This document shows positions 24,539-33,751 of a stretch of DNA of 64,000 nt, in pieces. Both the position numbers and the translations under genes were made by a program. The stretch is from contig DATIIT010000001.1 in NCBI GenBank assembly GCA_035479375.1, positions 62,001-126,000 of the forward strand. The letters run 5' to 3'. The notes under the pieces were generated by a model. The model saw only the letters and a program-made list of their open reading frames with translations, was not told the origin of the DNA and did not search any database. Numbering within the stretch: position 1 is the first letter of the stretch; each line of letters begins with the position of its first letter. The stretch comes from PMNU01 sp035479375 (GTDB lineage Bacteria > Patescibacteriota > Saccharimonadia > Saccharimonadales > UBA4665).

Positions 24539-27500
24539 TTACAGCTTCTTAAGCGGCGCAAACCCAATGTTGAGCTTCTTGACCCCGGCGCTCTTGAAGT
24601 AGATGCTGGCGGTGTCGCCGTCTAGTTCCACCACAGTGCCCACGCCGAAGATTTCGTGGCGGACTTGGTCGCCTTCGGCGAGGTCCGGGAGGTAGCGCTC
24701 GGCGTCGTCCATGACGTAGTGGGGCTCATCTTCCGCATGGGGCTGGGGCCCTGTAAGCCGATCCACCCCTTCGCCGTCCTCGTCCCTGCGGGCGGGGCGG
24801 GGTTGCCCCGTCGGCTGCCACCCCTGGCCTGTGGTAAGGCCACCGAAGTCCAGGTCGGTGGGCTGGAACTGGGCGTCGATTTCGCTTAAGAACCGTGACG
24901 GCGGATTGTGCTGCTGGCCGCCGTACAGCATGCGCGACGTGGCATAGATCATGTACAGCTCCTCGCGGGCGCGGGTCATGCCCACGTAACAGAGGCGGCG
25001 CTCTTCTTCCATCTCAAACTGGTCGTACAGGGCGCGGGAGTGCGGAAAAATGGTCTCTTCCATGCCCACCATGAAGACCACCGGGAATTCCAGGCCTTTG
25101 GCGGCGTGCAGGGTCATGAGCGTGACGGCGTTGCCGTCGAAGTTAGCTTGGTCCACGTCGCTCACCAGGGCAACTTCTTCCAAAAAGCCGGCCAGGCCGA
25201 GCTCCTGGTACTCTTGCGCCACGCCCAACAGCTCCTGCACGTTTTCCTGGCGCGATTCGGCCTGGGGCGTGCCGTCGTCCAAAAAGTGCAGGTAGTCGAT
25301 GCGGCGGATGAGCGAGTCCAAAATGGCCGCGGGCGGCGTGGTCTCCACGAGCTCGCGCAGCACGGTAAACATGTCGCCCAGCTCGGCCAGGCCCTTGCGC
25401 GCCTTGGCCGTCACGGCACCGCACGTCTCCGCCTCTGTTAAGGCCTGCAGTAGTGTCAGGCCGCCCGCTGTTTGCCAGTCAAAAAAGTTTTGCAAAGATT
25501 TGGCGCCAATGCCGCGCGCCGGCACGTTGACGATCCGCGTAAAGCTAATGCGGTCCTCCGGCTGGAAAATGAGCCGCAGATACGCCATGAGGTCCTTGAT
25601 TTCCTTGCGGTCGTAGAACCGCTGGCCGCCCACGATGCGGTACGGGATGCCGTAGTGGATAAACGTCTCTTCCACCGAGCGGCTCTGGGCGTTGGTGCGG
25701 TATAAAACGGCGAAGTGGTTGTAGCGCCTGAGCCCGGCGTCCACGGCGTTGCGCACGCGCCGCACAATCGCCTCACCCTCGGCGCGCTCGCCGCCCACTT
25801 GCAAAAGCTGCACCGGCAAGCCGTTGCCAGCGTCGGTCCACAGTTTTTTGTCGCTGCGCTGCTGGTTTTTGGTGATCACGGCGTGCGCGGCGTCCAGGAT
25901 GGCCTTGGTGCTGCGGTAATTTTGCTCCAGCTTGATGACTGTGCAATTGGGGTAATCGTGCTCAAAGTTGAGGATGTTGCGGAAATCGGCGCCTCGCCAG
26001 CTATAAATAGAGTTGTGCACCACAATGCCGCCAGCAATGTAGTTGTGCACTTTGGCGACGTCTACGTCGTATACCGGGCCGTTGTAGGGCACCATTTCCA
26101 CCGTAGTGACGGGGTCGTCAACAATACTGTCGCCGTCATGCACCGGCACAAGCATACCCGGGTGGATTTGCGCTGCGGGAGTAAAGGCAAATTTGTTGCC
26201 GGTCATAAAGCTATATTTGCCAACCTGCACCTCGGCGCCAGCCTTTTGCTGGATCTTCTCAAGGGTTTGCTCCACAACACCGTAGTCTAGGTTGTGGATT
26301 TCGCTGTGGTACGCCCCTGCCCGCCCGGCGCGCACGGTGTAGCCCAGCTCTTCAAAAAAGGCGAGGTCGCTGCGCTGCGTGGTGTTGGCGGAAATGCGGC
26401 TTGCCGACCACCCGCTCTGGCCGGTCGTCCGCTTATCGCCAAACAATACAATGTCAACGTTCAGCCGCTTCACGCCGTTGCGCGTCGTAGCCTGCGGCAA
26501 AAAGTGCGGATAATCAAAAAGTATGTGCAGGTCGTGCATGAGGGTCTGCGCCCGCTCCCTGGTGTCGATGTCACGGTATAGCGCGTCAATGTATTCCTGG
26601 CTAAACTGCATGCCCCGGTTCTGGAACGCGTGGAAAACCAGCATGGGAATGCCGTATTTGTAGGCAAAGAGCGCTTCTTTGTAAAGCGCCTCTTGGCGAG
26701 TTGCACACACCGCCAACACCCACATGCGGTCGGCCCGCTCCTGGTTGGCGCGGACGCGCAGGCCAAAGGCGTCTTTTTTGCCGTCAAACCGCGTTCCTTT
26801 GGCGGTGCCGATCCTATAACCCTGGGCGTGCGAGTACATCAGATACACAAAATGGGCGTCAGTCTTGTCCCACCGTGCAAATAACAGGTGGTTGGGCGTG
26901 CAGGTAATTTGCTTGCCCGACTTCGTGGTGATGTGCACCATGTCGCCTTTATAATGGAATTTCTTGCGTGCAGTGGCCTCGAACGGCGCCGTGCGGCCAT
27001 ACCCGCTGGCGGCCTGCACGGCGGTGCCTTTTTTGAGCGCTTCGATCTTTTGTGGGCCTTGCGGCGTCTGCACCATAGTGCCTGGGGCAAGGCATTGCCA
27101 GTCGTCACCGACCACCGCAATATTTTTATACTCGTTAGTGAGCATCTTCACCAGTTTGTACTGCGCCGTGTTGGTGTCCTGGTATTCGTCGATCATGATG
27201 TACTTAAACTGTTCGCGCCACTTGGCGCGGATGTCTGGCTTAGTTTGCAACAGCTGCACGGTGCGGGAGATGAGGTCGTCAAAATCCAGGGCTCCGGCTT
27301 CTTTGAGCGTTTTTTGGTACAGCGGATACACTTTGGCCGCGGTGCGGTGGGCGGGCGTGCTGCCGGCCGTCTCGGCCAATTCTTCAGGGGTGGCCATATC
27401 GTTTTTGGCGCTGCTAATAATGCCGGACAGCGTGCGCGCCGGAAAGGTCTTTTCGTCTATGCGTAGCAGTTTGCTGGCTTGCTTGACGGCCGCTTGGCGG

Positions 27501-27871
27501 TCCGACTCGTCAAAAATCACAAAACTGCGCGGGATGCCGATGTGCTCGCCGTCTTGCCGCAGCAGCCGCACGCAAATAGAGTGGAAGGTACCCATGTACG
27601 GCATAAAGCCGCGGTTGTCGGCGCTTTGGCCCAGCAGCTGCGCCACGCGCTCGCGCATCTCTTTGGCGGCCTTGTTAGTGAAGGTGACAGCCAGGATATT
27701 CCACGGCGTCGCCTTTTTTTGGTCGATGATATACGCGATGCGGTGCGTCAGCGTCTTGGTCTTGCCCGAGCCGGCGCCAGCCTGGATCAGCAGCGGCCCC
27801 TCGGTGGTTTCCACGGCGCGGCGCTGCTCCGGATTAAGGCCGGTGAGCAAATCTTCGGTCACGACGTCCAT
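24539..27871 (-). CDS. PcrA/UvrD-type DNA helicase with intein
   Basis: 1110 aa before splicing, about 749 aa after. N-extein (1-259): Q motif GLNPEQRRAV, Walker A AGAGSGKT, VTFTNKAAKEM and Walker B IDEYQDTN. An intein splits motif III between VVGDDWQ and SIYSWRGA. C-extein: LEQNYRS, LMTLHAAKGLEFPVVFMVG and MTRAREELYMI, with a C-terminal part ending in a Tudor-like RNA-polymerase-binding region (GDQVRHEIFGVGTVVELDG), as in PcrA. It unwinds DNA 3'-5' in repair and transcription-linked processes. ATG 27871 is preferred to a TTG 12 nt upstream. Confidence 0.93.
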   Translation of the reverse strand: MDVVTEDLLTGLNPEQRRAVETTEGPLLIQAGAGSGKTKTLTHRIAYIIDQKKATPWNILAVTFTNKAAKEMRERVAQLLGQSADNRGFMPYMGTFHSICVRLLRQDGEHIGIPRSFVIFDESDRQAAVKQASKLLRIDEKTFPARTLSGIISSAKNDMATPEELAETAGSTPAHRTAAKVYPLYQKTLKEAGALDFDDLISRTVQLLQTKPDIRAKWREQFKYIMIDEYQDTNTAQYKLVKMLTNEYKNIAVVGDDWQCLAPGTMVQTPQGPQKIEALKKGTAVQAASGYGRTAPFEATARKKFHYKGDMVHITTKSGKQITCTPNHLLFARWDKTDAHFVYLMYSHAQGYRIGTAKGTRFDGKKDAFGLRVRANQERADRMWVLAVCATRQEALYKEALFAYKYGIPMLVFHAFQNRGMQFSQEYIDALYRDIDTRERAQTLMHDLHILFDYPHFLPQATTRNGVKRLNVDIVLFGDKRTTGQSGWSASRISANTTQRSDLAFFEELGYTVRAGRAGAYHSEIHNLDYGVVEQTLEKIQQKAGAEVQVGKYSFMTGNKFAFTPAAQIHPGMLVPVHDGDSIVDDPVTTVEMVPYNGPVYDVDVAKVHNYIAGGIVVHNSIYSWRGADFRNILNFEHDYPNCTVIKLEQNYRSTKAILDAAHAVITKNQQRSDKKLWTDAGNGLPVQLLQVGGERAEGEAIVRRVRNAVDAGLRRYNHFAVLYRTNAQSRSVEETFIHYGIPYRIVGGQRFYDRKEIKDLMAYLRLIFQPEDRISFTRIVNVPARGIGAKSLQNFFDWQTAGGLTLLQALTEAETCGAVTAKARKGLAELGDMFTVLRELVETTPPAAILDSLIRRIDYLHFLDDGTPQAESRQENVQELLGVAQEYQELGLAGFLEEVALVSDVDQANFDGNAVTLMTLHAAKGLEFPVVFMVGMEETIFPHSRALYDQFEMEEERRLCYVGMTRAREELYMIYATSRMLYGGQQHNPPSRFLSEIDAQFQPTDLDFGGLTTGQGWQPTGQPRPARRDEDGEGVDRLTGPQPHAEDEPHYVMDDAERYLPDLAEGDQVRHEIFGVGTVVELDGDTASIYFKSAGVKKLNIGFAPLKKL
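26012..27094 (-). other. Intein (361 aa) in UvrD motif III
   Basis: Begins with Cys (CLAPGTMVQTPQG, block A), has block B with TPNHLL and ends with block F/G IAGGIVVHN before Ser+1, a class 1 intein layout. Between them a segment reads VYLMYSHAQGYRIGTAKG, then RANQERADRMWVL and EALYKEALFAYKYGIP. The YLMY-11 residues-YRIG spacing with later Arg and Glu resembles a GIY-YIG homing nuclease rather than LAGLIDADG; this is inference. The insertion point is in the most conserved ATPase loop, so unspliced protein should be inactive. Confidence 0.92.
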
Positions 27872-27906
27872 TGTAGCAAACAACGCTTATGAAAAGCGTT
27901 GTTTTT
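27872..27906. terminator. Hairpin terminator between two minus-strand genes
   Basis: ACAACGCTT/AAGCGTTGT (27880-27900 region) with flanking T-run on the plus side and a shorter one on the minus side. It separates the small unknown gene from uvrD. Confidence 0.5.
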
Positions 27907-27961
27907 TCTTCGGTGGCCGGCTGGGCCTGGCAGCCCGCAGACAACCCGGCCGCGGGTGGCG

Positions 27962-28327
27962 CTAGGGCTGCAGGCCCGGGCGGCGGTAGGCGCGCAATAT
28001 CGCGCTGGCCAGCGCCTCTGGTGAGTCGCCAAAAATACTGCCTGGGCGCTTGTCGTGTTCATCGGCCACGATAATTGCCTGGCGCTGCGCGGCAACCAAC
28101 TTGTCGGTAAACTGTACGCGGCCGGCCAGGTGGTCGCGCCGGATCAAAGACAGGACTTTGGAGTATACTTCCTTGTGGCCCGGCAGCGCCGCAGGCAACA
28201 CCAGCTTGTAGCGGCCAGGCAAGTAGTACAGCGCATGCACGGCGTTGAGGATGGGTAATTCGTTTGTCACAGACGGCCCCCAAATGACAAAGTCATTGCC
28301 GGTTGTATTAGAGGTGGTGGAACTCAT
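27962..28327 (-). CDS. Small protein resembling a glycosyltransferase C-terminal fragment
   Basis: 121 aa. The segment YYLPGRYKLVLPAALPGHKEVY, then VLSLIRRDHLAGRVQFTD, resembles the second Rossmann half of GT-B glycosyltransferases (PGxYxLVLPG...DRVxFTG), but a substrate-binding E-x7-E motif is not evident and the protein is far too short for a full enzyme. It may be a degraded or specialised stand-alone domain. GGAAGGGG precedes the ATG by about 9 nt, and a TATACAT -10 is seen farther upstream. Function unknown. Confidence 0.5.
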   Translation of the reverse strand: MSSTTSNTTGNDFVIWGPSVTNELPILNAVHALYYLPGRYKLVLPAALPGHKEVYSKVLSLIRRDHLAGRVQFTDKLVAAQRQAIIVADEHDKRPGSIFGDSPEALASAILRAYRRPGLQP

Positions 28328-28533
28328 ACAATTTTCCCCTTCCCGAGCGCGCGCTCTTTATGTATAATGGTTCCTTTGTGAGTTCGTCACATCGGACGGC
28401 TTGTATTCAAAGGGTCAGAATTGCGCCTTCAGCATGTAAAAATGAACTGATTTCACAGAGCGCACTCCAGAGAATAATAAGGTACAAGCCTATGATACGG
28501 CGGCAAATCGGAACATGTCAATAAGTTTTCGTC

Positions 28534-28555
28534 TATAATGGGTGGGGTCAGGAAG
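28534..28555 (+). promoter_or_regulatory. -10 box and ribosome site of the HTH-methyltransferase gene
   Basis: TATAAT at 28534-28539 and AGGAAG at 28550-28555 precede the ATG at 28561. The -35 is weak. The rest of the 28328-28533 gap shows no gene. Confidence 0.5.
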
Positions 28556-28560
28556 CGGCC

Positions 28561-29799
28561 ATGAAATATTTTAAGAACACCGAACTCGCTAAGCTCTATA
28601 ACGTATCCGAAAAATCGGTGCGGAACTGGATTGAGGCGGCGAAAGAGGGGAAACTGGACTTGCAGTTGTTCTATGAGGGCGAACGCGCTTATATCGCAGA
28701 TTCCACAAAGAACTCTAACGTGATTGAGCGACTCGTCGACAAGGGTAAAAAGTACAAAAACAGCCGCGGCCACAAGGTTATTAGCCCGACAGCCGCGTTT
28801 TATGAGCTTTTTGATGCTAAGGATATTTTTGATATTGTTTCGAATTTGGATATTTATAAGGAGATTCCTCTCCAGTACAGCTACTTTGACGGCGGCGCTA
28901 AAATTTGGGACACATACGTTCAACGTCTTGCCGGCGAAGATTCGCCTAACATTCTCAAAAACACGATCGAGCTTCTCAATCTGAGCGAGCCATATATTGA
29001 AGGCATCGTTGGAAGCGATGCAAAAATTAACGTTGTGGATATCGGACCCGGTAACTGCTACCCGGTTCGCGAACTACTTGAAAAGCTTGTTAAGGAAAAC
29101 CGATTAAACCGATACATATGTATTGACATTAGTCCAAGCATGCTGGAAATTGCGGAAAAAAATATCCGGAAATGGTTTGGGAAGCGTGTAAAGTTCGAGG
29201 GATATACACGGGACATAACCTATGAGAGGTTCGATGATCTTCTAGCGTTGGACTCCTTCGATAAAGAGCAGATTATACACAATGTCGTCCTTTTCCTTGG
29301 TAGTACCATGTCTAACTTTCGCGAGCCAAGCGAACCTCTTCACACAATTCACAATAGTATGGGGAAAAACGACTTGCTTGTTTTCTCCAAGCAGCTCGAC
29401 ACTTTGAAGGCTAGGCGATACTTTGACTTTTATACCCAGTCTGAAGAGCCCGGTCATCTACAGTTGCCGCCGAAGAGCCGTTTTGCTATTGAATTGCTCA
29501 ACATCGACCGTTCACTCTACGACATCGAGTTGTTCTTTGACAAAGAGAAAATGTCGCGGCGGGCCCAGGTTCGACTCAAGGTCGCGCTCTCAATTGAATT
29601 CAATTTGAACGGTCGCGCCAAAGTCATCAACTTCAATAAAGGTGATTCTCTCCTGCTTTATCGGCACAACCACCAAGATACATTCCAGACTATCAGCCAG
29701 TTGGACAAGAATAGCTTTGACGTGCTGGGTGTCATGACCTCTAAAGACGGCGAATGTATCCTCTCCATTTCCAAAGTTAAGTCGTCCGACCTCATCTAA
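28561..29799 (+). CDS. HTH fused to EgtD-like (Methyltransf_33) methyltransferase
   Basis: 412 aa. Residues 1-48 look like an excisionase/MerR-type HTH (TELAKLYNVSEKSVRNWIEAA) with a short wing (FYEGERAYI). From about 75 on, a SAM-dependent methyltransferase follows: motif I VVDIGPGNCYPVR (158-170), CIDISPSMLEIA (187-198) and FLGSTMSNF (245-253), the last diagnostic of the histidine-specific methyltransferase EgtD family. A DNA-binding head on this family is unusual. AT content is higher than in neighbours, suggesting transfer. Real substrate unknown; histidine betaine synthesis cannot be claimed. Confidence 0.75.
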   Translation: MKYFKNTELAKLYNVSEKSVRNWIEAAKEGKLDLQLFYEGERAYIADSTKNSNVIERLVDKGKKYKNSRGHKVISPTAAFYELFDAKDIFDIVSNLDIYKEIPLQYSYFDGGAKIWDTYVQRLAGEDSPNILKNTIELLNLSEPYIEGIVGSDAKINVVDIGPGNCYPVRELLEKLVKENRLNRYICIDISPSMLEIAEKNIRKWFGKRVKFEGYTRDITYERFDDLLALDSFDKEQIIHNVVLFLGSTMSNFREPSEPLHTIHNSMGKNDLLVFSKQLDTLKARRYFDFYTQSEEPGHLQLPPKSRFAIELLNIDRSLYDIELFFDKEKMSRRAQVRLKVALSIEFNLNGRAKVINFNKGDSLLLYRHNHQDTFQTISQLDKNSFDVLGVMTSKDGECILSISKVKSSDLI

Positions 29800-30263
29800 T
29801 CCCCCACAAAATCATACTCCACCAGCAGTCCGTGGTGTTTCAGGCAGTCCATGAGGGAGGATTCTAGCCCGGCGTTGACTGGACAGGTGGCGTAGATGGT
29901 TTGGCTGCCGCGTATGGCGCCTAGGCGCACCGCTGTCACCTGCGCCTCTGCTGGGGTCAGGATGTACACCGCTTCGCCCAGCGGCACTTCCGACCTAACT
30001 GTAAAGCGCAGCGCCTCCATATGCCCGATGACACTCAAAAGCCGCCGCTTTCGTGCTTGGCTCAGTGTGGACGAGTACTCTTTGCGCAACTTACCCACAA
30101 CCTTGAGCCACTGTTTGCGCAGCGCGGGCAGCAGCACCTGGGGGTTGTCAGCCAACACAACCACAGGCCAGTTGTTTTGGCGCATGTACAGATGGTGCGC
30201 CATGTCCCAAGTGAGAGCTACGCCGTCACTGAGCTGGCGTCGTTCCACGAAGACGTTTGCCAT
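29796..30263 (-). CDS. Unknown conserved-looking protein
   Basis: 155 aa, no family recognised. Alpha/beta composition; the middle is a basic helix (LRKEYSSTLSQARKRRLLSVI) and the C-terminus has Cys residues (YATCPVNAG, LMDCLKHHG). No signal peptide. Good Shine-Dalgarno GGAGGGTGG before the ATG. Its stop overlaps the end of the convergent methyltransferase gene by 4 nt. Confidence 0.55.
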   Translation of the reverse strand: MANVFVERRQLSDGVALTWDMAHHLYMRQNNWPVVVLADNPQVLLPALRKQWLKVVGKLRKEYSSTLSQARKRRLLSVIGHMEALRFTVRSEVPLGEAVYILTPAEAQVTAVRLGAIRGSQTIYATCPVNAGLESSLMDCLKHHGLLVEYDFVGD

Positions 30264-30601
30264 ATGCCACCCTCCAAATCTAATTCAAAAGCGTCCGCTG
30301 GTTCGAGCGGAAAGTCGATCCATGCCCGCAAAAAGCGGGAGCTTTCGCCCCTCCCTAGGTGCGCGTCGCAGGAAAACGCTTGGTCGCTTTCTGCCTCTAA
30401 CAACCCGACTGTCGCCCCGATTACTGAAATATTCCTCCGGCATACGATGCACCGGATGTCAACCTGCACTGCCATGTCGGCCGGCCATATCACCACTGTC
30501 ATAACTATCCTGTTAATTCCGTCGGCACCCGCAAGCGGGGAGCTGTACTTTACGTTTTCGTATCGATACGTCGCGCATGATACGATATGCTTCCTGAACA
30601 T
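30218..30601 (-). CDS. Possible small protein with Cys pair
   Basis: 127 aa open frame upstream of, and overlapping by 46 nt, the previous gene. CIVCRR and later FSCDAHLG could form a zinc site, and WIDFPLEPADAFELDLEGG reads like real protein. The start may be an inner ATG near residue 43. The overlap is long for this genome, so this may be spurious. Confidence 0.3.
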   Translation of the reverse strand: MFRKHIVSCATYRYENVKYSSPLAGADGINRIVMTVVIWPADMAVQVDIRCIVCRRNISVIGATVGLLEAESDQAFSCDAHLGRGESSRFLRAWIDFPLEPADAFELDLEGGIWQTSSWNDASSVTA

Positions 30602-30692
30602 GTCAACGCATACTTACAAAATAGTACAACACGTTCACGGAATCGGTGAACATTCTGAAATTTATATAAACTTTTTGTGGCTGCGGCGTGGC

Positions 30693-31505
30693 CTAGAAAA
30701 AATGCGTATGCGGAATAACAGACGTAGAGATAACACCGGCGTCCATGAGGACGTCCAAAACAAGCAACAAGAAAATAATAGTAAGGATAGCGAGCGCGAT
30801 GAGCTTGCCCGGCCCCTCTGTACTGGCCGAATGGTGCGAGACCACCACCTGCCCCTTTAGCGACGGCTCGGCAATGTTGTGCACGGGGTCGTCGTCGGCA
30901 ACTTCAGGGATGGGGAGCTTGGGGAGCGGCGGCTCGGGAACGGATACGGCGGGCGGTGGGGCGTCTGGCTCCATGGCGATGGCGGCTAGTTCGTCTGGCT
31001 TGGGTTGGCCCGCGGGCGGGGCGGTGGGCTTGGCCGTGGAAGGTTCCGATTTTTCTTCCGGCACTGCTTCAGGGGTGGACTCAGGCGCCGGGAGAGCCGG
31101 AGCCTGCGCGCTTTCCGGAACATCTACAGGCAGGTCGGCCGGCCCTGCACTGGCAGCGGAGGCAGCTGATGTAGCAGGGGGCACAGGCACAGCAGGGATG
31201 ACGGGCGCTGGTGGCGCGGCCACATCCCCGCCAGTAACGTCAACTTTCTGCACAGCCGGCGCCTTGTGCGTGTGCAGCGGCTCGCGCGGCGCGGCCTCGC
31301 CAATGCCGCTCACCGTTACCTGGGTGTGCTGCGCCTGCAGTTTGTGGCCGATGACCACCGGCCGCGACGTGGGCGAAGCTGGCGCCCTGCCCGGACGCAT
31401 CACGTCAAATACCTTGCCGCGGGGGCGCGGGGGCTGGGGGCTGGCCGGCCCGGCAGCAGGCGTAGGCGGGGCGGGCGCGGGAGTGGCAGGCGGATCAGTC
31501 TTCAT
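30693..31505 (-). CDS. Pro/Ala-rich tail-anchored membrane protein
   Basis: 270 aa. Residues 1-225 are low-complexity Pro/Ala/Glu with no fold signature; one TM helix lies near the C-terminus (about 236-256, LIALAILTIIFLLLVLDVLM), followed by a short His-containing tail. Such proteins often span or fill the cell wall. The start overlaps the tpiA stop by 11 nt, so it is in the pgk-tpiA operon. Function unknown. Confidence 0.65.
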   Translation of the reverse strand: MKTDPPATPAPAPPTPAAGPASPQPPRPRGKVFDVMRPGRAPASPTSRPVVIGHKLQAQHTQVTVSGIGEAAPREPLHTHKAPAVQKVDVTGGDVAAPPAPVIPAVPVPPATSAASAASAGPADLPVDVPESAQAPALPAPESTPEAVPEEKSEPSTAKPTAPPAGQPKPDELAAIAMEPDAPPPAVSVPEPPLPKLPIPEVADDDPVHNIAEPSLKGQVVVSHHSASTEGPGKLIALAILTIIFLLLVLDVLMDAGVISTSVIPHTHFF

Positions 31506-32286
31506 GGTGGCGGCTCAGTTGCAAACGGTAGGCGGCGTCGATAACACCGGCGAATTTATAGGGGTTGAGGCTGGCGCCGCCCACCAGCGCGCCGTCGCAG
31601 CCCTCTATTTCTAGGTAGCCGCGCACGGTGGTGTCGTCTACGCTGCCGCCGTAGAGCACGCGCATGTGGCTGGCCACGCGCTCGCCGTAGAGCGCTGCCA
31701 CCTGGGCGCGGATGTAGCGCATGCGCTCGGCGACTTCGTCGGGCATGGCGTGCTCGCCCTGGAAGGTGCTAATGGCCCATACCGGCTCGTAGGCGATGGC
31801 CACCTCGCCGACTTCGCGGGCGGTCAGGTTAGCCAGAGCGGTGGTGACTTGGTCGTGCAACACCCGTTTAGCCATGCCCTCTTTGCGTTCGTGCTGCGTT
31901 TCGCCCACGCACAATATGGGGGTGATTTCGTTGCGGATGGCGGCCGCCACTTTTTCGCGGACCGTGGGCAAATCTTCGTGGAAATAGATGCGGCGCTCAG
32001 AATGCCCAACAATGGCGTAATGCACGATGTCGCGCAGCATGGTAAAGCTGACCTCGCCGGTGAAGGCGCCCTCGTCTTTATAAAAAGCGTTTTGGGCGGC
32101 CAGGCGGAACTTGCGGCGGTCTATTTGCATGCTAAGCGGCTGCAGCGCCAGCATGTTGGGTGCCAGCACCACCTCTATGTCGCGGTGGATGCGCGTGCGC
32201 TCCTGCAAGCGGTGCACCAGCAAACTGGCCTGCGAAACGTTCAGGTTCATTTTCCAGTTTGCCACCAGCAAAATCTTGCGCGTCAT
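31495..32286 (-). CDS. tpiA: Triosephosphate isomerase
   Basis: 263 aa from ATG 32286 (MTRKILLVANWKMNLN); the longer frame is rejected because GAGGG lies just upstream of this ATG. Catalytic residues: Lys in ANWKMN, His in VGHSERR, Glu in AYEPVWAIST. Loop 6 reads AISTFQG in place of the usual AIGTGK, a notable change in the lid over the active site. YGGSVDDTT binds phosphate. It interconverts DHAP and GAP in glycolysis. Downstream of pgk on the same strand. Confidence 0.95.
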   Translation of the reverse strand: MTRKILLVANWKMNLNVSQASLLVHRLQERTRIHRDIEVVLAPNMLALQPLSMQIDRRKFRLAAQNAFYKDEGAFTGEVSFTMLRDIVHYAIVGHSERRIYFHEDLPTVREKVAAAIRNEITPILCVGETQHERKEGMAKRVLHDQVTTALANLTAREVGEVAIAYEPVWAISTFQGEHAMPDEVAERMRYIRAQVAALYGERVASHMRVLYGGSVDDTTVRGYLEIEGCDGALVGGASLNPYKFAGVIDAAYRLQLSRHHED

Positions 32287-32348
32287 TGCCCTCGTTAGCT
32301 CTCTCTTTGTTTGTAGCTTAGCATAAGCGTTGTGCAATGTGCAAAAAG

Positions 32349-33632
32349 CTACTTGTTTTCCAGGGCTTCCACGCCGGGGAGCGGGCGGCCGGCCATGAGC
32401 TCCAGGCTAGCGCCGCCGCCGGTGGAGACGTGGCCGAACTCGTTGGTGAGTTTGCGCCCTTCCAGATATCCGGTGGTGTCGCCGCCGCCCACCAGGCTGA
32501 AGGGCTTGGCGCCGAACTCGCCGGTGAGCGCCTGGATTAAGACCTCGGTGCCGTGGGCGAACGGCCCCACCGGCCCAACCACTGGCGCCACTTCGGTGAC
32601 GCCGAGTGTGCCATTCCACACCACGGTGGCGGCCAGCTGCACGCCGCCGGCAATGAACGCTGCGCTGAACGGGCCGACGTCCAAGATCATTTCATCGGCA
32701 GCTACTTTGGAATGCTCGGGTGCCGGCTGCTTGGGGTAGGATTGCACCTCAGAGATGAGCGCCGCGTCCCAGTCCACCAGCCGGGTGGGCGTGCCCTTGT
32801 CTAGGCTGGTGGCCACCACGCCGTCTTGCGGCAAATAGAACACGAAGCGGCCGTGCTTGGCTTTTTCCTCGGCTTTGGCCATGATGTCGCGGGCCATGTC
32901 CAGCTCGCCGTCGTCGTATTTACTCTTGCCTACCTTCATGCCCTTGGCCACCAGGAAGGTGTTGGCCATGGAGCCGCCAATGGCGATAAAGTCGGCCATG
33001 TCTATTAGTTTGGTCAGCACGTCTATTTTGTCGGCGATTTTGGCCCCGCCCACCACCGCCGCCAACGGCCGCTTGGGGTCACTCATGACGTTGGTGATGG
33101 TGTCTACCTCTTTTTGCAGCAGCAGGCCGGATACGCTGGGGAGGTGGTGCGTGATGGCCTCGGTGCTGGCGTGTGCCCGGTGCACTACGCCAAAGCCGTC
33201 CTGCACGAAGATGTCGCCGCATTTGGCCAGCTCGGCGGCAAAGGCGTCGTCGTTCTTCTCTTCCTCGGGGTGGAAGCGCAGGTTTTCCAGGAGCAGCACT
33301 TGGCGCGGCTGTAAGGCTGCCACAGCCGCATCTACCTCTGGGCCAACGCAGTCGGACACAAATTGCACCTCTTGGCCGAGCAGCTCGCTGAGCCGTTTGG
33401 CCACTGGCTTCAGGCTAAATTCCGCGCTCGGCTTGCCGTCTGGCCGCCCCATGTGCGAGCAGATCACCAGCCGCACGTTCTTCTCCAGCAGCGCCTGGAT
33501 GGTAGGCAGCGAGCACGTGATGCGCAAATCGCTGGTAATGGCGCCCTTGTCCATGGGCACGTTGTAGTCGGCGCGCATCAGGACGCGCTTGTCTTGCACA
33601 TCTATATCGTAAATGGTCTTTTTGGTAAACAT
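32349..33632 (-). CDS. pgk: Phosphoglycerate kinase
   Basis: 427 aa. RADYNVPMDKG (N-terminal substrate site), SHMGRPDGKPSAEFSLKPV, ENLRFHPEEEKND, AVVGGAKIADKIDVL, and the Gly-rich nucleotide site SLVGGGDTTGYLE with LELMAGRPLPGV are all present. It makes ATP from 1,3-bisphosphoglycerate in the cytosol. First gene of a pgk-tpiA operon; AAGGGGAA precedes the ATG. Intact and of normal length. Confidence 0.96.
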   Translation of the reverse strand: MFTKKTIYDIDVQDKRVLMRADYNVPMDKGAITSDLRITCSLPTIQALLEKNVRLVICSHMGRPDGKPSAEFSLKPVAKRLSELLGQEVQFVSDCVGPEVDAAVAALQPRQVLLLENLRFHPEEEKNDDAFAAELAKCGDIFVQDGFGVVHRAHASTEAITHHLPSVSGLLLQKEVDTITNVMSDPKRPLAAVVGGAKIADKIDVLTKLIDMADFIAIGGSMANTFLVAKGMKVGKSKYDDGELDMARDIMAKAEEKAKHGRFVFYLPQDGVVATSLDKGTPTRLVDWDAALISEVQSYPKQPAPEHSKVAADEMILDVGPFSAAFIAGGVQLAATVVWNGTLGVTEVAPVVGPVGPFAHGTEVLIQALTGEFGAKPFSLVGGGDTTGYLEGRKLTNEFGHVSTGGGASLELMAGRPLPGVEALENK

Positions 33633-33751
33633 GGCGGCATTCCCCTTATGCCTATAATTATAGCAGGGGGCTGCCCGGCGGGGGCTGCCAAAATCCGCCC
33701 AAAATGATATACACTACAGGTATATATTTTAACTGCATAAAGGTGGGCAGC

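Noticed and set aside
28453..28923. Minus-strand ORF under the methyltransferase
   Set aside because: Antisense of a gene with clear family motifs.
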